From contig NZ_NNBK01000003.1 of the NCBI RefSeq assembly GCF_002803075.1, forward strand, positions 421,217 through 485,216: a DNA stretch of 64,000 nucleotides. The letters are read 5' to 3'. Below, piece after piece: positions 44,114 through 52,724 of this stretch (position 1 is the first letter of the stretch; each line of letters opens with the position of its first letter). This DNA is from Streptomyces sp. CB01373. Its GTDB lineage: Bacteria > Actinomycetota > Actinomycetes > Streptomycetales > Streptomycetaceae. The translations under genes and the position numbers were made by a program. Below the pieces are notes generated by a model that saw nothing but the letters and a program-made list of their open reading frames with translations, searched no databases and had not been told where the DNA came from.

Positions 44114-44521
44114 ATGCAGACACCAGCGAACGACAACACCCCGACGCCCGCCCAGCAAGCGCTGGACGTGCTTGCCGAGAACGCCGAGGACACGGTGGCA
44201 CTGGAGACGCTCGCGAGCAGCGACGTACTGGTCCCTGTGCCCGACGACGCGAGCGAGGAGGACGCCACCAACCCCACGGCGGTGGCCCTGCCCGTTCTCG
44301 AACAGCCGGGCGGGGCGCCGGTGGTGCCCGTGTTCACCTCCGAACTGGAGATGTCCGACCTGCTGCCCTACGTCTCCCGCTACCGCCTGGTACCGCTCGG
44401 CGCGCTCGCGTCCCAGTGGCCGGCCGACGACCTGTCGCTGACCATAGACGCCAGTTCGCCGCACGGTCTGACGCTCACCTCGGAGGGAGTACGCAGCCTG
44501 CTGGCCCGGCCCCACGGCTGA
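44114..44521 (+). CDS. SseB-family protein
   Basis: A 135-residue cytoplasmic protein from ATG 44114 with AGGGAAT upstream; the longer frame from 43988 lacks a site. It begins with TPAQQALDVLAENAEDTVAL and contains SDVLVPVPDDASEEDA, VVPVFTSELEMSDLLPYVSR and LSLTIDASSPHGLTL, the order of the SseB N-terminal domain (enhanced serine sensitivity/type III chaperone-like fold). In streptomycetes these are small proteins of unknown role. No secretion genes are near. Confidence 0.8.
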   Translation: MQTPANDNTPTPAQQALDVLAENAEDTVALETLASSDVLVPVPDDASEEDATNPTAVALPVLEQPGGAPVVPVFTSELEMSDLLPYVSRYRLVPLGALASQWPADDLSLTIDASSPHGLTLTSEGVRSLLARPHG

Positions 44522-44578
44522 GCGGCACCGCGAGGACCGGCCGGAACGGCCGTCCGCGGTGGGCGCGGCAGGCACCAC

Positions 44579-44612
44579 CGTGGCACCGACCTCCGTGGCA
44601 CCGACCTCCGCG
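44579..44612. repeat. Short 15-bp tandem repeat
   Basis: CCGTGGCACCGACCT occurs twice in a row with a third, diverged part unit, between the convergent SseB and VOC genes. A GGCACC/GGTGCC pair could help termination. Confidence 0.4.
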
Positions 44613-44623
44613 GTGCCCGGCTC

Positions 44624-44968
44624 TCAGGCGTCCTGGAGAAGGCCGATGAGGTTGCCGTCGGCGTCCCTCGCCGAGGCGATCAGCCGGCCGCCGCCCACGT
44701 CCTGCACGTCCTGGAGCACTTCGGCGCCCGCGGCCACCAGCGCCGCCAGCCGGGCCCTGATGTCGTCGACGTGCCAGTACGGCACCGGTCCGGTCATTCC
44801 CTTGGCGTGCCCGTTCGGGTCGAGCCCCACGTCCTGCCCGGCGTCCTTGAACCCGACGTAGTAGGGCGCGTCGGCGTACGGCTCGACCTCCAGCAGCGCG
44901 CTGAACAGGGCCTTCGCCCGGTCGAGGTCCTTCACGGGGTAGATGATCGTCTTCAGGCCGGCGGTCAT
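44624..44968 (-). CDS. VOC (glyoxalase/bleomycin-resistance fold) protein
   Basis: A 114-residue protein from ATG 44968 (AAGGAG upstream). One VOC domain of two beta-alpha-beta-beta-beta units: KTIIYPVKDLDRAKALFSAL, YYVGFKDAGQDVGLDPNGH, PVPYWHVDDIRARLAALVAA and the end GGRLIASARDADGNLIGLLQ. VOC proteins bind a metal and act as glyoxalases, dioxygenases or antibiotic-binding proteins; histidine/glutamate ligands are incomplete here, so a binding role is possible. No context for function. Confidence 0.88.
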   Translation of the reverse strand: MTAGLKTIIYPVKDLDRAKALFSALLEVEPYADAPYYVGFKDAGQDVGLDPNGHAKGMTGPVPYWHVDDIRARLAALVAAGAEVLQDVQDVGGGRLIASARDADGNLIGLLQDA

Positions 44969-45228
44969 GGCGAACTCCTTGATTGCTGTTCGGATCGATA
45001 TGCGGACGTACGCGGCTCCGCACGCGGCGGAGGCGGCACGGGCCGACGGCTGCGTCGGTGGTTCCACGCTAGAACGGGCGGGTGCCGTGCCGCTTCTTCG
45101 ATCCTGACCGGTTGCCGGTCGCCTGCCGGGGTGGCGTCACCCGGCTCGCCGTACACACCCCGCCGGGCGTGTGCGGTGCGGATCCGGTCGCGTTAGCCTG
45201 TAGCCCGGCCGCGAGAGATTCGCGGCGC

Positions 45229-45285
45229 GGCGGTGGGGCCCGCCGTACCGAAACCGTGGCACTGGTGCCGCCAACGGTCCCTACT
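45229..45285 (+). ncRNA. Fluoride riboswitch (crcB motif)
   Basis: The layout matches the known fluoride aptamer: P1 GGCG (45229-45232) / CGCC (45241-45244) closing a loop that holds GGGGCC (45235-45240); a GAAAC stretch; a P3 stem GTGGCAC/GTGCCGC; and the 3' strand GGTCCC (45276-45281), which pairs with the loop to form the pseudoknot (five Watson-Crick pairs and one G-U). The Thermotoga aptamer has the same GGCCCGCC...CTACT frame. It lies ~60 bases upstream of crcB, and fluoride binding should raise expression. Confidence 0.75.
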
Positions 45286-45307
45286 CGCATCAAAGGAGCG
45301 CTCCGGC

Positions 45308-45346
45308 ATGTCCGGGCGCGGGCGAGCAGGAGACGTACGAGCATGA
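45308..45346 (+). CDS. Putative 12-residue leader ORF upstream of crcB
   Basis: ATG 45308 opens 12 codons ([12 protein letters not shown]) whose TGA overlaps the crcB start as ATGA. It has its own AAAGGAG site, and that GGAG is part of the self-complementary GGAGCGCTCC (45295-45304), so it could be masked. It may couple crcB translation to the riboswitch. Expression is not proven. Confidence 0.4.
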   Translation: MSGRGRAGDVRA

Positions 45347-45804
45347 CTGTCCCGGACAAAGGGAACCTTCGGGAGCGGAACGGCCCCACGCGGTGGCGAG
45401 CCCGGCGGGAACAGGCACCGGTGGTCGCCGTGGTGGCACTCGGCGGAGCGCTCGGGGCCACCGCCCGGTACGCCGTCTCGCAGTGGCTGCCGACGCCGGC
45501 CGGCGGCTTCCCCTGGGCGATCTTCTGGGTCAACGTGTCCGGCTGCGCGGTGATCGGCGTCTTCATGGTGGTCATCACCGATGTATGGGCCGCCCACCAC
45601 CTGGTCCGCCCCTTCTTCGGCACCGGCGTGCTCGGAGGCTTCACCACCTTCTCCACCTACACCGTCGACATCCAGCGACTGGTGGACTCCGGCCATGCCC
45701 GTACCGGGCTGGCGTACCTCGCCGCGACCCCGTGCGCGGCCCTCGCGGCGGTGTGGCTGGCCATGACGGCGGCCCGCCGTGTTCTGAAGTGGAGGCAGCC
45801 ATGA
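45343..45804 (+). CDS. crcB: Fluoride channel subunit FluC/CrcB (copy 1)
   Basis: The protein has 153 residues from ATG 45343 (CAGGAG ten bases upstream). After an arginine-rich N-terminus, four helices carry the Fluc signatures: [40 protein letters not shown] with the pore asparagine, and the break-helix [18 protein letters not shown] with the polar track phenylalanines and threonine/serine. Fluc dimers export fluoride down its gradient. It is followed by a DUF190 gene (overlapping ATGA) and a second crcB, suggesting a heterodimeric channel, and sits behind a fluoride riboswitch. Confidence 0.94.
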   Translation: MTVPDKGNLRERNGPTRWRARREQAPVVAVVALGGALGATARYAVSQWLPTPAGGFPWAIFWVNVSGCAVIGVFMVVITDVWAAHHLVRPFFGTGVLGGFTTFSTYTVDIQRLVDSGHARTGLAYLAATPCAALAAVWLAMTAARRVLKWRQP

Positions 45805-46181
45805 CCAGGCTCACCGGCAGCGCGCTGCGCGTGACCGTCTTCATCGGAGAGAACGACACCTGGCACCACCGGCCCCTGTACTCGGAGATCGTCCACCGGG
45901 CCCATGCGGCGGGCCTCGCGGGCGCCAGCGTCTTCCGCGGTGTGGAGGGGTTCGGCGCGAACTCCCTGATCCACACCTCCCGGCTGCTGTCGTTGAGCGA
46001 GGACCTGCCGGTGGCGGTGGTGATCGTGGACACCGAGGAGCGGTTGCGGGCATTCCTTCCGCAACTGGACGAACTGGTCGCCCAGGGGCTGGTGATACTC
46101 GACGACTGCGAGGTCATCCGGTACGTCGCCCGCTCGGCCGGACTCGGCGGCACGGACGTCGAGGGCGGGAAGTCCTCGTGA
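45801..46181 (+). CDS. DUF190 family protein
   Basis: The protein has 126 residues, overlapping crcB copy 1 by four bases and the second copy by four bases. It shows the PII-like ferredoxin fold of DUF190: [83 protein letters not shown]190 proteins recur between crcB pairs in actinobacteria and probably regulate or sense the channel by analogy with PII proteins, though this has not been shown to my knowledge. It is cytoplasmic. Confidence 0.92.
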   Translation: MTRLTGSALRVTVFIGENDTWHHRPLYSEIVHRAHAAGLAGASVFRGVEGFGANSLIHTSRLLSLSEDLPVAVVIVDTEERLRAFLPQLDELVAQGLVILDDCEVIRYVARSAGLGGTDVEGGKSS

Positions 46182-46546
46182 ACTGGCTGCTGGTGGTTCT
46201 CGGGGCCGCGGTCGGTGCACCCCTGCGCTACCTCACCGACCGCGCGGTGCAGTCCCGGCACGACTCGGTGTTCCCCTGGGGCACCCTCGTCGTGAACGTC
46301 ACCGGCTGCCTGATCCTCGGCCTGCTGACCGGCGCGGCGGCCGCGGGCGTCGCCGGACCGCGGCTGCAACTGCTCGTGGGCACCGGACTGTGCGGGGCCC
46401 TGACCACCTACTCGACCTTCTCCTACGAGACGCTGCGGCTCACCGAGGCAGGCGCGGGCTTCTACGCCTTCGCCAACGTCGTCGGCAGCGTCGGGGCGGG
46501 CCTCGCCGCCGCTTTCGCCGGGGCATGGATCGCCGGCGGCTTCTGA
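46178..46546 (+). CDS. crcB: Fluoride channel subunit FluC/CrcB (copy 2)
   Basis: The protein has 122 residues from GTG 46178, overlapping the DUF190 stop. Four membrane helices with [40 protein letters not shown] (pore Asn) and [20 protein letters not shown], all standard Fluc motifs. It differs enough from copy 1 (shorter N-terminus, no long arginine-rich lead) that a two-chain antiparallel dimer is likely, as in other paired crcB operons. It is the last gene of the riboswitch-controlled operon. Confidence 0.94.
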   Translation: MNWLLVVLGAAVGAPLRYLTDRAVQSRHDSVFPWGTLVVNVTGCLILGLLTGAAAAGVAGPRLQLLVGTGLCGALTTYSTFSYETLRLTEAGAGFYAFANVVGSVGAGLAAAFAGAWIAGGF

Positions 46547-46644
46547 CGGTCGCCGCGGATTCCGCTGCCCGTCACCGGACCGTCAACTCAGCACCGTAAG
46601 TGTGTGTCCACCACTGTCGATCACCATCCTCAGAACTGGATCCC

Positions 46645-47481
46645 ATGAGCGCCATCTCCGTCGGTCAGGCCGTCGTACTCGGAGTCGTCGAGGGGGTGAC
46701 CGAGTTCCTGCCCGTGTCCTCCACCGGCCACCTGAAGATCACCGAGGGACTCATGGGCATCCCTGTCGACGACAAGTCGGTCGTCGCGTTCTCCGCCGTC
46801 ATCCAGGTCGGCGCCATCGCCGCCGTGCTGGTGTACTTCTTCAAGGACATCGTGCGGATCATGTCCGCCTGGTTCCGGGGGCTGGCCAACAAGCAGGAGC
46901 GCTACCACCACGACTACAAGTTCGCCTGGTGGGTCATCTTCGCGACCATGCCGATCGTCGTGGTGGGCCTGGCCGCGAAGCCCTTCATCGAAGGGCCGCT
47001 CGGCTCCCTGTGGGTGGTCGCCGGTTCGCTGATCGCCGGCAGTGTCGTGATGTGGTGCGCGGACCAGATGGGCCGGCACAAGCGCGGTGAGGACGACACC
47101 TCCTTCAAGGACGCGATGCTGGTGGGCAGCTCGCAGATCCTCGCCCTGCTCTTCCCCGGCTTCTCCCGCTCCGGCGCCACCATGTCGACCGCGCTCATCC
47201 TCGACCTCGACCGGGTCGCCGCCACCCGCCTGTCGTTCTTCCTCGGCCTGCCGGCCCTGACCGGCGCCGGCCTCTACGAGCTCAAGGACGCGCTCGGCGC
47301 GAGTGTGGGCGCCGTCCCGCTGGCCGTCGGCACCGTGGTGTCCTTCGTCGTCGCCTACGGCTCCATCGCCTGGCTGCTGAAGTTCGTCGCCAAGCACTCC
47401 TTCAACGCGTTCGTCGTCTATCGGATCCTGATCGGCCTGCTGCTGTTCGGCCTGCTCGGCACGGGCGTCCTCAGCAGCTGA
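46645..47481 (+). CDS. uppP: Undecaprenyl-diphosphatase
   Basis: A 278-residue integral membrane enzyme that dephosphorylates C55-PP to recycle the carrier lipid for peptidoglycan and teichoic acid synthesis; extra copies give bacitracin tolerance. Both conserved regions are present: GVVEGVTEFLPVSSTGHLKI near the N-terminus with the catalytic Glu and Ser, and LFPGFSRSGATMSTALIL (~170-187). About eight hydrophobic helices. The start ATG 46645 matches family starts; an upstream in-frame start at 46600 has no support. Confidence 0.96.
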   Translation: MSAISVGQAVVLGVVEGVTEFLPVSSTGHLKITEGLMGIPVDDKSVVAFSAVIQVGAIAAVLVYFFKDIVRIMSAWFRGLANKQERYHHDYKFAWWVIFATMPIVVVGLAAKPFIEGPLGSLWVVAGSLIAGSVVMWCADQMGRHKRGEDDTSFKDAMLVGSSQILALLFPGFSRSGATMSTALILDLDRVAATRLSFFLGLPALTGAGLYELKDALGASVGAVPLAVGTVVSFVVAYGSIAWLLKFVAKHSFNAFVVYRILIGLLLFGLLGTGVLSS

Positions 47482-47557
47482 GCACGGGGTGGCGGCCGAG
47501 ACCCGTCGCCCTGCCGTGGTCACCGTCGTGGAGCACCGCGACCGGCCCGGAGGCACA

Positions 47558-48490
47558 ATGGCGATCATGACGTCGTCCCCGACCTATCTTCCGGTCCTCG
47601 AGCACATCGCCGAGGAGATCGGGCACACACCGGGCCGCGGGCGCCCGGCCGACTACATCCCGGCGCTCGCGGCCCGGGACCCCCGCGCCTTCGGCATGGC
47701 CGTCGCCGAGCTGGACGGCACGGTCTACGGGGTGGGGGACTGGCGGGAGCCGTTCTCCACGCAGTCCATCACCAAGGTGTTCACGCTCGCCCTCGACCTG
47801 GCGCGCGAGGGCGACGAACTGTGGGAGCACGTGGGCCGCGAGCCCTCCGGCAACCCCTTCAACTCCCTGGTGCAGCTGGAGTACGAGAACGGCATCCCGC
47901 GCAACCCGTTCATCAACGCGGGCGCCCTGGTGGTCACCGACCGGCTCCAGACCCGCACCGGCGACGCGGCGGGCGAGCTGCTGAGCTTCCTGCGCGCCGA
48001 GAGCGGCAACCCGGAGCTGGACTTCGACGAGGAGGTCGCAGCCTCCGAGACCGCGCACGGCGACCGCAACGCCGCCCTCGCCCACTTCATGGCGTCCTAC
48101 GGGAACGTCGACAATCCGGTGCCGGTCCTGCTGGACCAGTACTTCCGCCAGTGCTCGATCGCGGCCTCCTGCGCCGACCTGGCGCTGGCCACCACGTTCC
48201 TCGCCCGGCACGGTATAAGGGCGGACGGCTCCCGGCTGCTCGCCAGCAGCCAGGCCAAGCAGGTCAACGCGGTCATGCTCACCTGCGGGACGTACGACGC
48301 GGCCGGTGACTTCGCCTACCGCGTCGGCCTGCCCGGCAAGAGCGGCGTCGGCGGCGGCATCATCGCCGTCGTACCGGGCCGGTGCTCGCTGTGCGTGTGG
48401 AGCCCCGGACTGGACGAGCGGGGCAACTCGGTGGCCGGCGTGGCGGCCCTGGACCGCTTCACGACCCTCACCGGACTGTCGGTGTTCTGA
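47558..48490 (+). CDS. glsA: Glutaminase (serine-type)
   Basis: A 310-residue glutaminase that converts glutamine to glutamate and ammonia. It belongs to the serine beta-lactamase fold: SxxK motif in FSTQSITKVFTLAL (~residues 64-77), followed by EYENGIPRNPFINAGALVV, GNVDNPVPVLLDQYFRQCS and the C-terminal PGKSGVGGGIIAVVPGRCSL. The ATG at 47558 has GGAGG six bases upstream and is preferred to the longer frame. It is not linked to amino-acid transport genes here. Confidence 0.95.
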   Translation: MAIMTSSPTYLPVLEHIAEEIGHTPGRGRPADYIPALAARDPRAFGMAVAELDGTVYGVGDWREPFSTQSITKVFTLALDLAREGDELWEHVGREPSGNPFNSLVQLEYENGIPRNPFINAGALVVTDRLQTRTGDAAGELLSFLRAESGNPELDFDEEVAASETAHGDRNAALAHFMASYGNVDNPVPVLLDQYFRQCSIAASCADLALATTFLARHGIRADGSRLLASSQAKQVNAVMLTCGTYDAAGDFAYRVGLPGKSGVGGGIIAVVPGRCSLCVWSPGLDERGNSVAGVAALDRFTTLTGLSVF

Positions 48491-48643
48491 GGGGCCGCCC
48501 GGCGCGGGTCGTCCGATCGTGCGCCGGTCAGGTGCGGACGGCAGCCCGGCGTCCCGGTCCGGTCGGCGTCCGCCGCGGTTCGGGCCGCGACGGCCTCCGG
48601 GGGCGACGCCGACGTCCGCGGACCGTGCCCGGTCGTCGGCAGG

Positions 48644-49861
48644 TCAGACGCGCGAGGCGCGCCTGCGCCGGAACCGCAGGCCGATCAGGAGGGCCCCCGC
48701 GCCCAGACCGGCGGCGCCCGCGATGGCCCCCGCCCCCGGCCAGTCCGACTCCTCCGGGCGAGGCGCACCGGCGGACGCGACGACCGCCGCTCCCGGCTTC
48801 GTACCGGGCTTCGCTCCTGGCTTCGTCCCGGACTTCGCTTCCGCCGTCGCCTCGTGCGAGACGGGCCGCAGGGCGTCGAGCGAACCCACCGGATCGACGT
48901 GACCGGCGGCGTCGAATCCCCAGTCCAGCAGCGCGCGCGCCTCCTCGTAGACGTTGCCCTCCTGAGGGTTCATCAACGTCACCAGGACGGTGCGCCCGTC
49001 CCGGTGGGCCGCGGCGACGAGCGTGTTGCCCGCGTTGGTGGTGTAGCCGTTCTTGATGCCGATCAGACCCGGATACGGCTCCACCCCGTTGGCACCGGTC
49101 AGCAGGCGGTTGGTGTTGGCGATCTGGAACGTGCCGTCGTTGCCGGGGAAGGCGGCGTGCGCGGTGGAGCAGTACCGCGCGAAGTCCGGGTTGCGCAGTC
49201 CGGCCCGCCCGAACACGGCCAGGTCGTACGCCGAGGAGTCCTGCCCGTCGGCGTCGTAGCCGTCGGGGGAGACGACCGTGGTGTCCAGGGCTCCCAGGGA
49301 GCGGGCCTTGGCCTCCATCTGCCGGGCTGTCTGCTCCCAGCCGCCGTTGAGCGCGGCGAGCACGTGCACGGCGTCGTTGCCGGAGTTGAGGAACACCCCG
49401 CGCCACAGGTCGGCCACCTGGTACGTGTGCCCCTCGACGACCCCCACCAGGCTGCTGCCCTCGCCGATGCCCGTCAGTTCCTTGGCGCTGACGGTGTGCT
49501 GGATGCCCGCGGGGAAGGACGGCATCACGGTCAGGGCGAACAGCGTCTTGAGGGTGCTCGCGGGCGGCAGCCTGCGGTGCGCGTCGTGCGCGGCCAGCAC
49601 CTCGCCCGACGCGGCGTCGGCCACCACCCAGGACAGCCCGGAGACGGCCGGAAGATCGGGCGCCCCGTCGCGGAGCCGGACCTGGGTGCCCTCGTCGTCC
49701 AGCAGGCCCGGCTGCGGCACCGTCGCCCTCGGCTGCACTATCGCTCCACGGGACCCGGCGGCCGCGCCGGCGACCGCGACCGGGGAGGTCACCGCCAGCA
49801 GACTCGCCGCGCAGAGCGCGCAGGCCGATACGGTGGTGCGCTTGGAAAATCTGATCTTCAT
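48644..49861 (-). CDS. D-alanyl-D-alanine carboxypeptidase (peptidase S11)
   Basis: The protein has 405 residues from ATG 49861. A signal peptide (VSACALCAASLLAVTS) ends near residue 33. The penicillin-binding domain has all three motifs: SxxK in PPASTLKTLFAL, SGN in FLNSGNDAVHVL and KxG in GIKNGYTTNAGNT (Asn in place of the usual Thr). It trims terminal D-alanine from peptidoglycan pentapeptides. After a Lys/Pro/Gly spacer (KPGAKPGTKPG), a C-terminal helix and RRRR tail (~370-405) anchor it in the membrane, typical of actinobacterial DacC-like enzymes. Confidence 0.94.
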   Translation of the reverse strand: MKIRFSKRTTVSACALCAASLLAVTSPVAVAGAAAGSRGAIVQPRATVPQPGLLDDEGTQVRLRDGAPDLPAVSGLSWVVADAASGEVLAAHDAHRRLPPASTLKTLFALTVMPSFPAGIQHTVSAKELTGIGEGSSLVGVVEGHTYQVADLWRGVFLNSGNDAVHVLAALNGGWEQTARQMEAKARSLGALDTTVVSPDGYDADGQDSSAYDLAVFGRAGLRNPDFARYCSTAHAAFPGNDGTFQIANTNRLLTGANGVEPYPGLIGIKNGYTTNAGNTLVAAAHRDGRTVLVTLMNPQEGNVYEEARALLDWGFDAAGHVDPVGSLDALRPVSHEATAEAKSGTKPGAKPGTKPGAAVVASAGAPRPEESDWPGAGAIAGAAGLGAGALLIGLRFRRRRASRV

Positions 49862-50013
49862 ATCGCAAACGTAGGGACAAAACGGTGCAGGCGGGACGCT
49901 GCCCAGAGCCGAACGGGGTCCGCGAGCACCCGGATGTCCTAGCGCGTACCCCGACGGGCGCACAGCGGGCGCGGTGCTGAGGGTGCGTCGGATGCCCGGC
50001 CGGCGGCCGTGGC

Positions 50014-51162
50014 TCAGCCGGTGGGCAGGGTCGGCCGGACGCGGCGCAGGAACGTGGCGTTGTCGGGCGTGTCGCGCAGCCGCTCCAGCAGCGTCTCCAC
50101 GCCGGTCCTGCCCTCGCGGCCGCGCAGGGCCCGGCGCAGACCGCGAACCGCCGTCAACTCGGCCGGGCTGAAGAGGAGTTCCTCACGTCGGGTGCCCGAG
50201 GGGTCGAGGTCGACGGCCGGGAAGACGCGGCGGGAGGCGAGTTCGCGGCTCAGTCGCAGCTCCATGTTGCCGGTGCTCTTCAGCTCCTCGAAGAAGAAGT
50301 CGTCGGCGCGGGATCCGGTCTCCACCAGCGCGGTGGCGAGGATGGTGAGCGAGCCGCCCTCCTCGGCCGTCCGCGCCGCCCCGAAGAGCCGCTTGGGCCC
50401 CAGGAGCGCGCTCGCGTCGACACCGCCGCTGAGGGTGCGGCCGCCCGCCGCGGCCGCGTTGTTGTGGGCCCGGCACAGCCGGGTGAGCGAGTCGAGGAGG
50501 ACGACCACGTCCTCACCGGCCTCGACGAGCCGCTTGGCCCGTTCGACGACGAGTTCGGCGAGCGCGATGTGCTGCTTCGGGGACCGGTCGAAGGTGGAGG
50601 CGTACACCTCGCCGTGCACGCGGCGGCGCATGTCGGTGACCTCCTCCGGGCGTTCGTCGAGCAGCACCACCATCAGCCGGCACTCGGGGTGGTTGCCCGC
50701 GACGGCGGCGGCGATCTGCTGGATCAGCACGGTCTTGCCGGTCTTGGGCGGTGCCACGACGAGGCCGCGCTGCCCCTTGCCGACGGGCGCGATCAGGTCG
50801 GCGACACGGCCGGTGAGCCCGGCGGCGGGGTGTTCGAGGCGCAGCCGCTCGCGCGGGTGCAGCGGAGTGAGGTCGTGGAAGCGGCGCCGGGACCGGGCCT
50901 CGTCCGGCGAGCGGCCGCCGATGCCCGTGATCTCGGTGACGACGTGCTGCTGCCCGAGCAGGCCTGCGACGGCGTCGCCCTTGCGCAGGCCGTGGCGGCG
51001 GATCAGCGCGGGGGAGACGCGCGGGTCGGAGGGCGTGGGCAGGAGGTCCGCGACGCGCAGATGACCCTTGCCGGTCGCGTCGATGTCCAGGACACCGGTG
51101 ACGGACTCGGGGGCCGCGGACGTCTGCCGCGGTGCGACGGGGCGTTCGAGTGTGGTGGTCAT
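50014..51162 (-). CDS. rho: Short transcription termination factor Rho paralogue
   Basis: A 382-residue Rho. The RNA-binding N-terminal part is brief (SVTGVLDIDATGKGHLRVAD), and the ATPase follows: P-loop APPKTGKTVLIQ, Walker B VVVLLDSLTRLCRAHN, Q-loop region and the R-loop ETGSRADDFFFEELKSTGNM and ELRLSREL. It lacks the long Arg/Asp/Gly-rich N-terminal insertion of the main streptomycete Rho (which I recall as ~670 residues), so it is probably a second copy. Rho unwinds RNA 5' to 3' to release polymerase. The 470 bases upstream form a long untranslated stretch with GC-rich hairpins. Confidence 0.9.
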   Translation of the reverse strand: MTTTLERPVAPRQTSAAPESVTGVLDIDATGKGHLRVADLLPTPSDPRVSPALIRRHGLRKGDAVAGLLGQQHVVTEITGIGGRSPDEARSRRRFHDLTPLHPRERLRLEHPAAGLTGRVADLIAPVGKGQRGLVVAPPKTGKTVLIQQIAAAVAGNHPECRLMVVLLDERPEEVTDMRRRVHGEVYASTFDRSPKQHIALAELVVERAKRLVEAGEDVVVLLDSLTRLCRAHNNAAAAGGRTLSGGVDASALLGPKRLFGAARTAEEGGSLTILATALVETGSRADDFFFEELKSTGNMELRLSRELASRRVFPAVDLDPSGTRREELLFSPAELTAVRGLRRALRGREGRTGVETLLERLRDTPDNATFLRRVRPTLPTG

Positions 51163-51568
51163 ATGGGGGAGGTCCTTTCGCGGACGGACGGCACGGGATG
51201 TGCGGGGGGAAGCGGAAGCCGCGACGGGGAGGCGCGGAGCACGGCCTCCGACGGCGGAAGACACCACCTCGGCCGGCGGCGCGCTGCCCGGGAGGGCGGA
51301 GCGCCGCTCAGGGAGAAGGCGAGGAGAAGCAGATCGCGTCGACCGCGACAGACGCGTCGACCCGGTGAGCTGATGAAGAACCGCACCGGCGCCCACAACG
51401 GGGCGTACACGAGTGCTGACACCACGATACCACTCGGCTCGCGGACGTGGGAGAAAGTTTCGCCGCCAGGTCCGGCAGACGGACCACCGTTCGTCCAGCG
51501 GCTACCTCGGCACCGCGGACGGCCTCGTCGACATCAAGTGGCCCGCCCCCATGCCTGGAGCGGGAACA
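51163..51568. other. Leader/intergenic stretch upstream of the short rho
   Basis: No gene is convincing here. A GTG-initiated frame on the minus strand (51425-51159, MVSALVYAPLWAPV...) lacks a ribosome site and I do not call it. Several GC-rich hairpins (for example GAGC-GGC-GCTC near 51305) could belong to a long rho leader. No promoter motif stands out. Confidence 0.4.
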
Positions 51569-51610
51569 CCGCGGGCCCGGCAGCCGTCCACGCGGCTGCC
51601 GGGCCCGCGG
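51569..51610 (-). terminator. Terminator of the CE7 esterase gene
   Basis: Perfect 18-bp arms (51569-51586 and 51593-51610, containing GGGCCCGGCAGCCG) with a 6-base loop, just after the esterase stop on the minus strand. Confidence 0.85.
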
Positions 51611-51634
51611 GCATGGCAGGGATGTTCCGGGGCG

Positions 51635-52603
51635 TCAGGCGTACGACCGGAGCCAGCGGAGCTTGGCCGCCTCCTGGTAGGGGCCGCCGCCCTCGTGGTC
51701 GTTGAAGTCGTACACCTCGATCTGCTTGTCCTGGTGCGCCCAGGCGTTGAACGCGGCGAACACCGTGGAGGGCGGGCAGGTCTGGTCCTCCAGGGCCGCA
51801 GAGAAGAGCGCGGGCGCGCGGCCGCGGGCGGCGAAGTGCACGCCGTCGAAGTACGACAGCGTGCGCAGGGCGCCCTCGGTGCGGCCGCGGTGGGTCTTCA
51901 GGTAGAGGCCTATCTCGCGGTACGGGTGACGGTCGGTCAGCGTCGTCCCGCGCGGGAAGTCGCACAGGAACGGCACGTCCGGCGCGATCGCGACCAGGTC
52001 CGGCACCAGACCTCCCACCGCGATCGTGATGCCGCCGCCCTGGCTCGCGCCGATCGCCGCGGTCCGGCCCGCGTCCGTGAGCGGGTGCGCGCGGGCCGCC
52101 TCTATCGCCCGCACCGCGTCGGTGAACACCCGGCGGTAGTAGTAGTTCTCCGGCGCGTCCAGACCGCGGGTCATGAAGCCGGGGTACGCCGGCGTGCCGC
52201 CGACCGGGTCGGAAGTGCCGCCACCGCCGCCCCAGGCGCTGCCCTGCCCGCGCGTGTCCATCACGAAGTGCGCGCGGCCCGTCGACGCCCACAGCAGATG
52301 TTCGTGCGGCAGGCCGCGCCCGCCGCCGTAGCCGACGAACTCCACGACCAGAGGCAGCGGCGCGTCGACCCGCGCGGGCAGCGTCAGCCAGCCCTTGACC
52401 GGGTGCCCGCCGAAGCCGGCGAAGGTCACGTCGTACACCTTCACCGTCGCCAGTCCCGTGTCCACCAGGTCGAACCGGGCGTCCAGGTCGTGCTCGCGGG
52501 CCTCCTGGAGCGTCTTGGACCAGAAGGCGTCGAAGTCCTCGGGCTCGACGGACGAACTGCGGTACTCGCGGAGCTCGTCGAGGGGAAGGTCGAACAGGGC
52601 CAT
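51635..52603 (-). CDS. Acetylxylan esterase / cephalosporin-C deacetylase (CE7)
   Basis: A 322-residue alpha/beta hydrolase of carbohydrate esterase family 7. It starts MALFDLPLDELREYRSSSVE, with the family's early phrase PEDFDAFWSKTLQEA, then GFGGHPVKGWLTLPA, FVGYGGGRGLPHEHLLW, the CE7 signature RGQGSAW, the nucleophile GASQGGGITIA (~185) and the late GLEDQTCPPSTVFAAFN-type region and NDHEGGGPYQ with the catalytic His. It removes acetyl groups from xylo-oligosaccharides and other small esters, in the cytoplasm. AAGGCGG precedes the ATG. Confidence 0.93.
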   Translation of the reverse strand: MALFDLPLDELREYRSSSVEPEDFDAFWSKTLQEAREHDLDARFDLVDTGLATVKVYDVTFAGFGGHPVKGWLTLPARVDAPLPLVVEFVGYGGGRGLPHEHLLWASTGRAHFVMDTRGQGSAWGGGGGTSDPVGGTPAYPGFMTRGLDAPENYYYRRVFTDAVRAIEAARAHPLTDAGRTAAIGASQGGGITIAVGGLVPDLVAIAPDVPFLCDFPRGTTLTDRHPYREIGLYLKTHRGRTEGALRTLSYFDGVHFAARGRAPALFSAALEDQTCPPSTVFAAFNAWAHQDKQIEVYDFNDHEGGGPYQEAAKLRWLRSYA

Positions 52604-52724
52604 CAACAACCGCCTTCGCGAAGAGACTGAAGAGAGCGTGGGGGCCACACGCTACGGCCTCGGTGCGGGCCGCCGTCGGCGGAGGTGTTCGATCCGGACG
52701 CGGCGAACGGCGGACCGGGGTGCG

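Noticed and set aside
51159..51425. Possible 88-residue leader gene before rho
   Set aside because: No ribosome site, odd composition after residue 45, and it overlaps the rho start.
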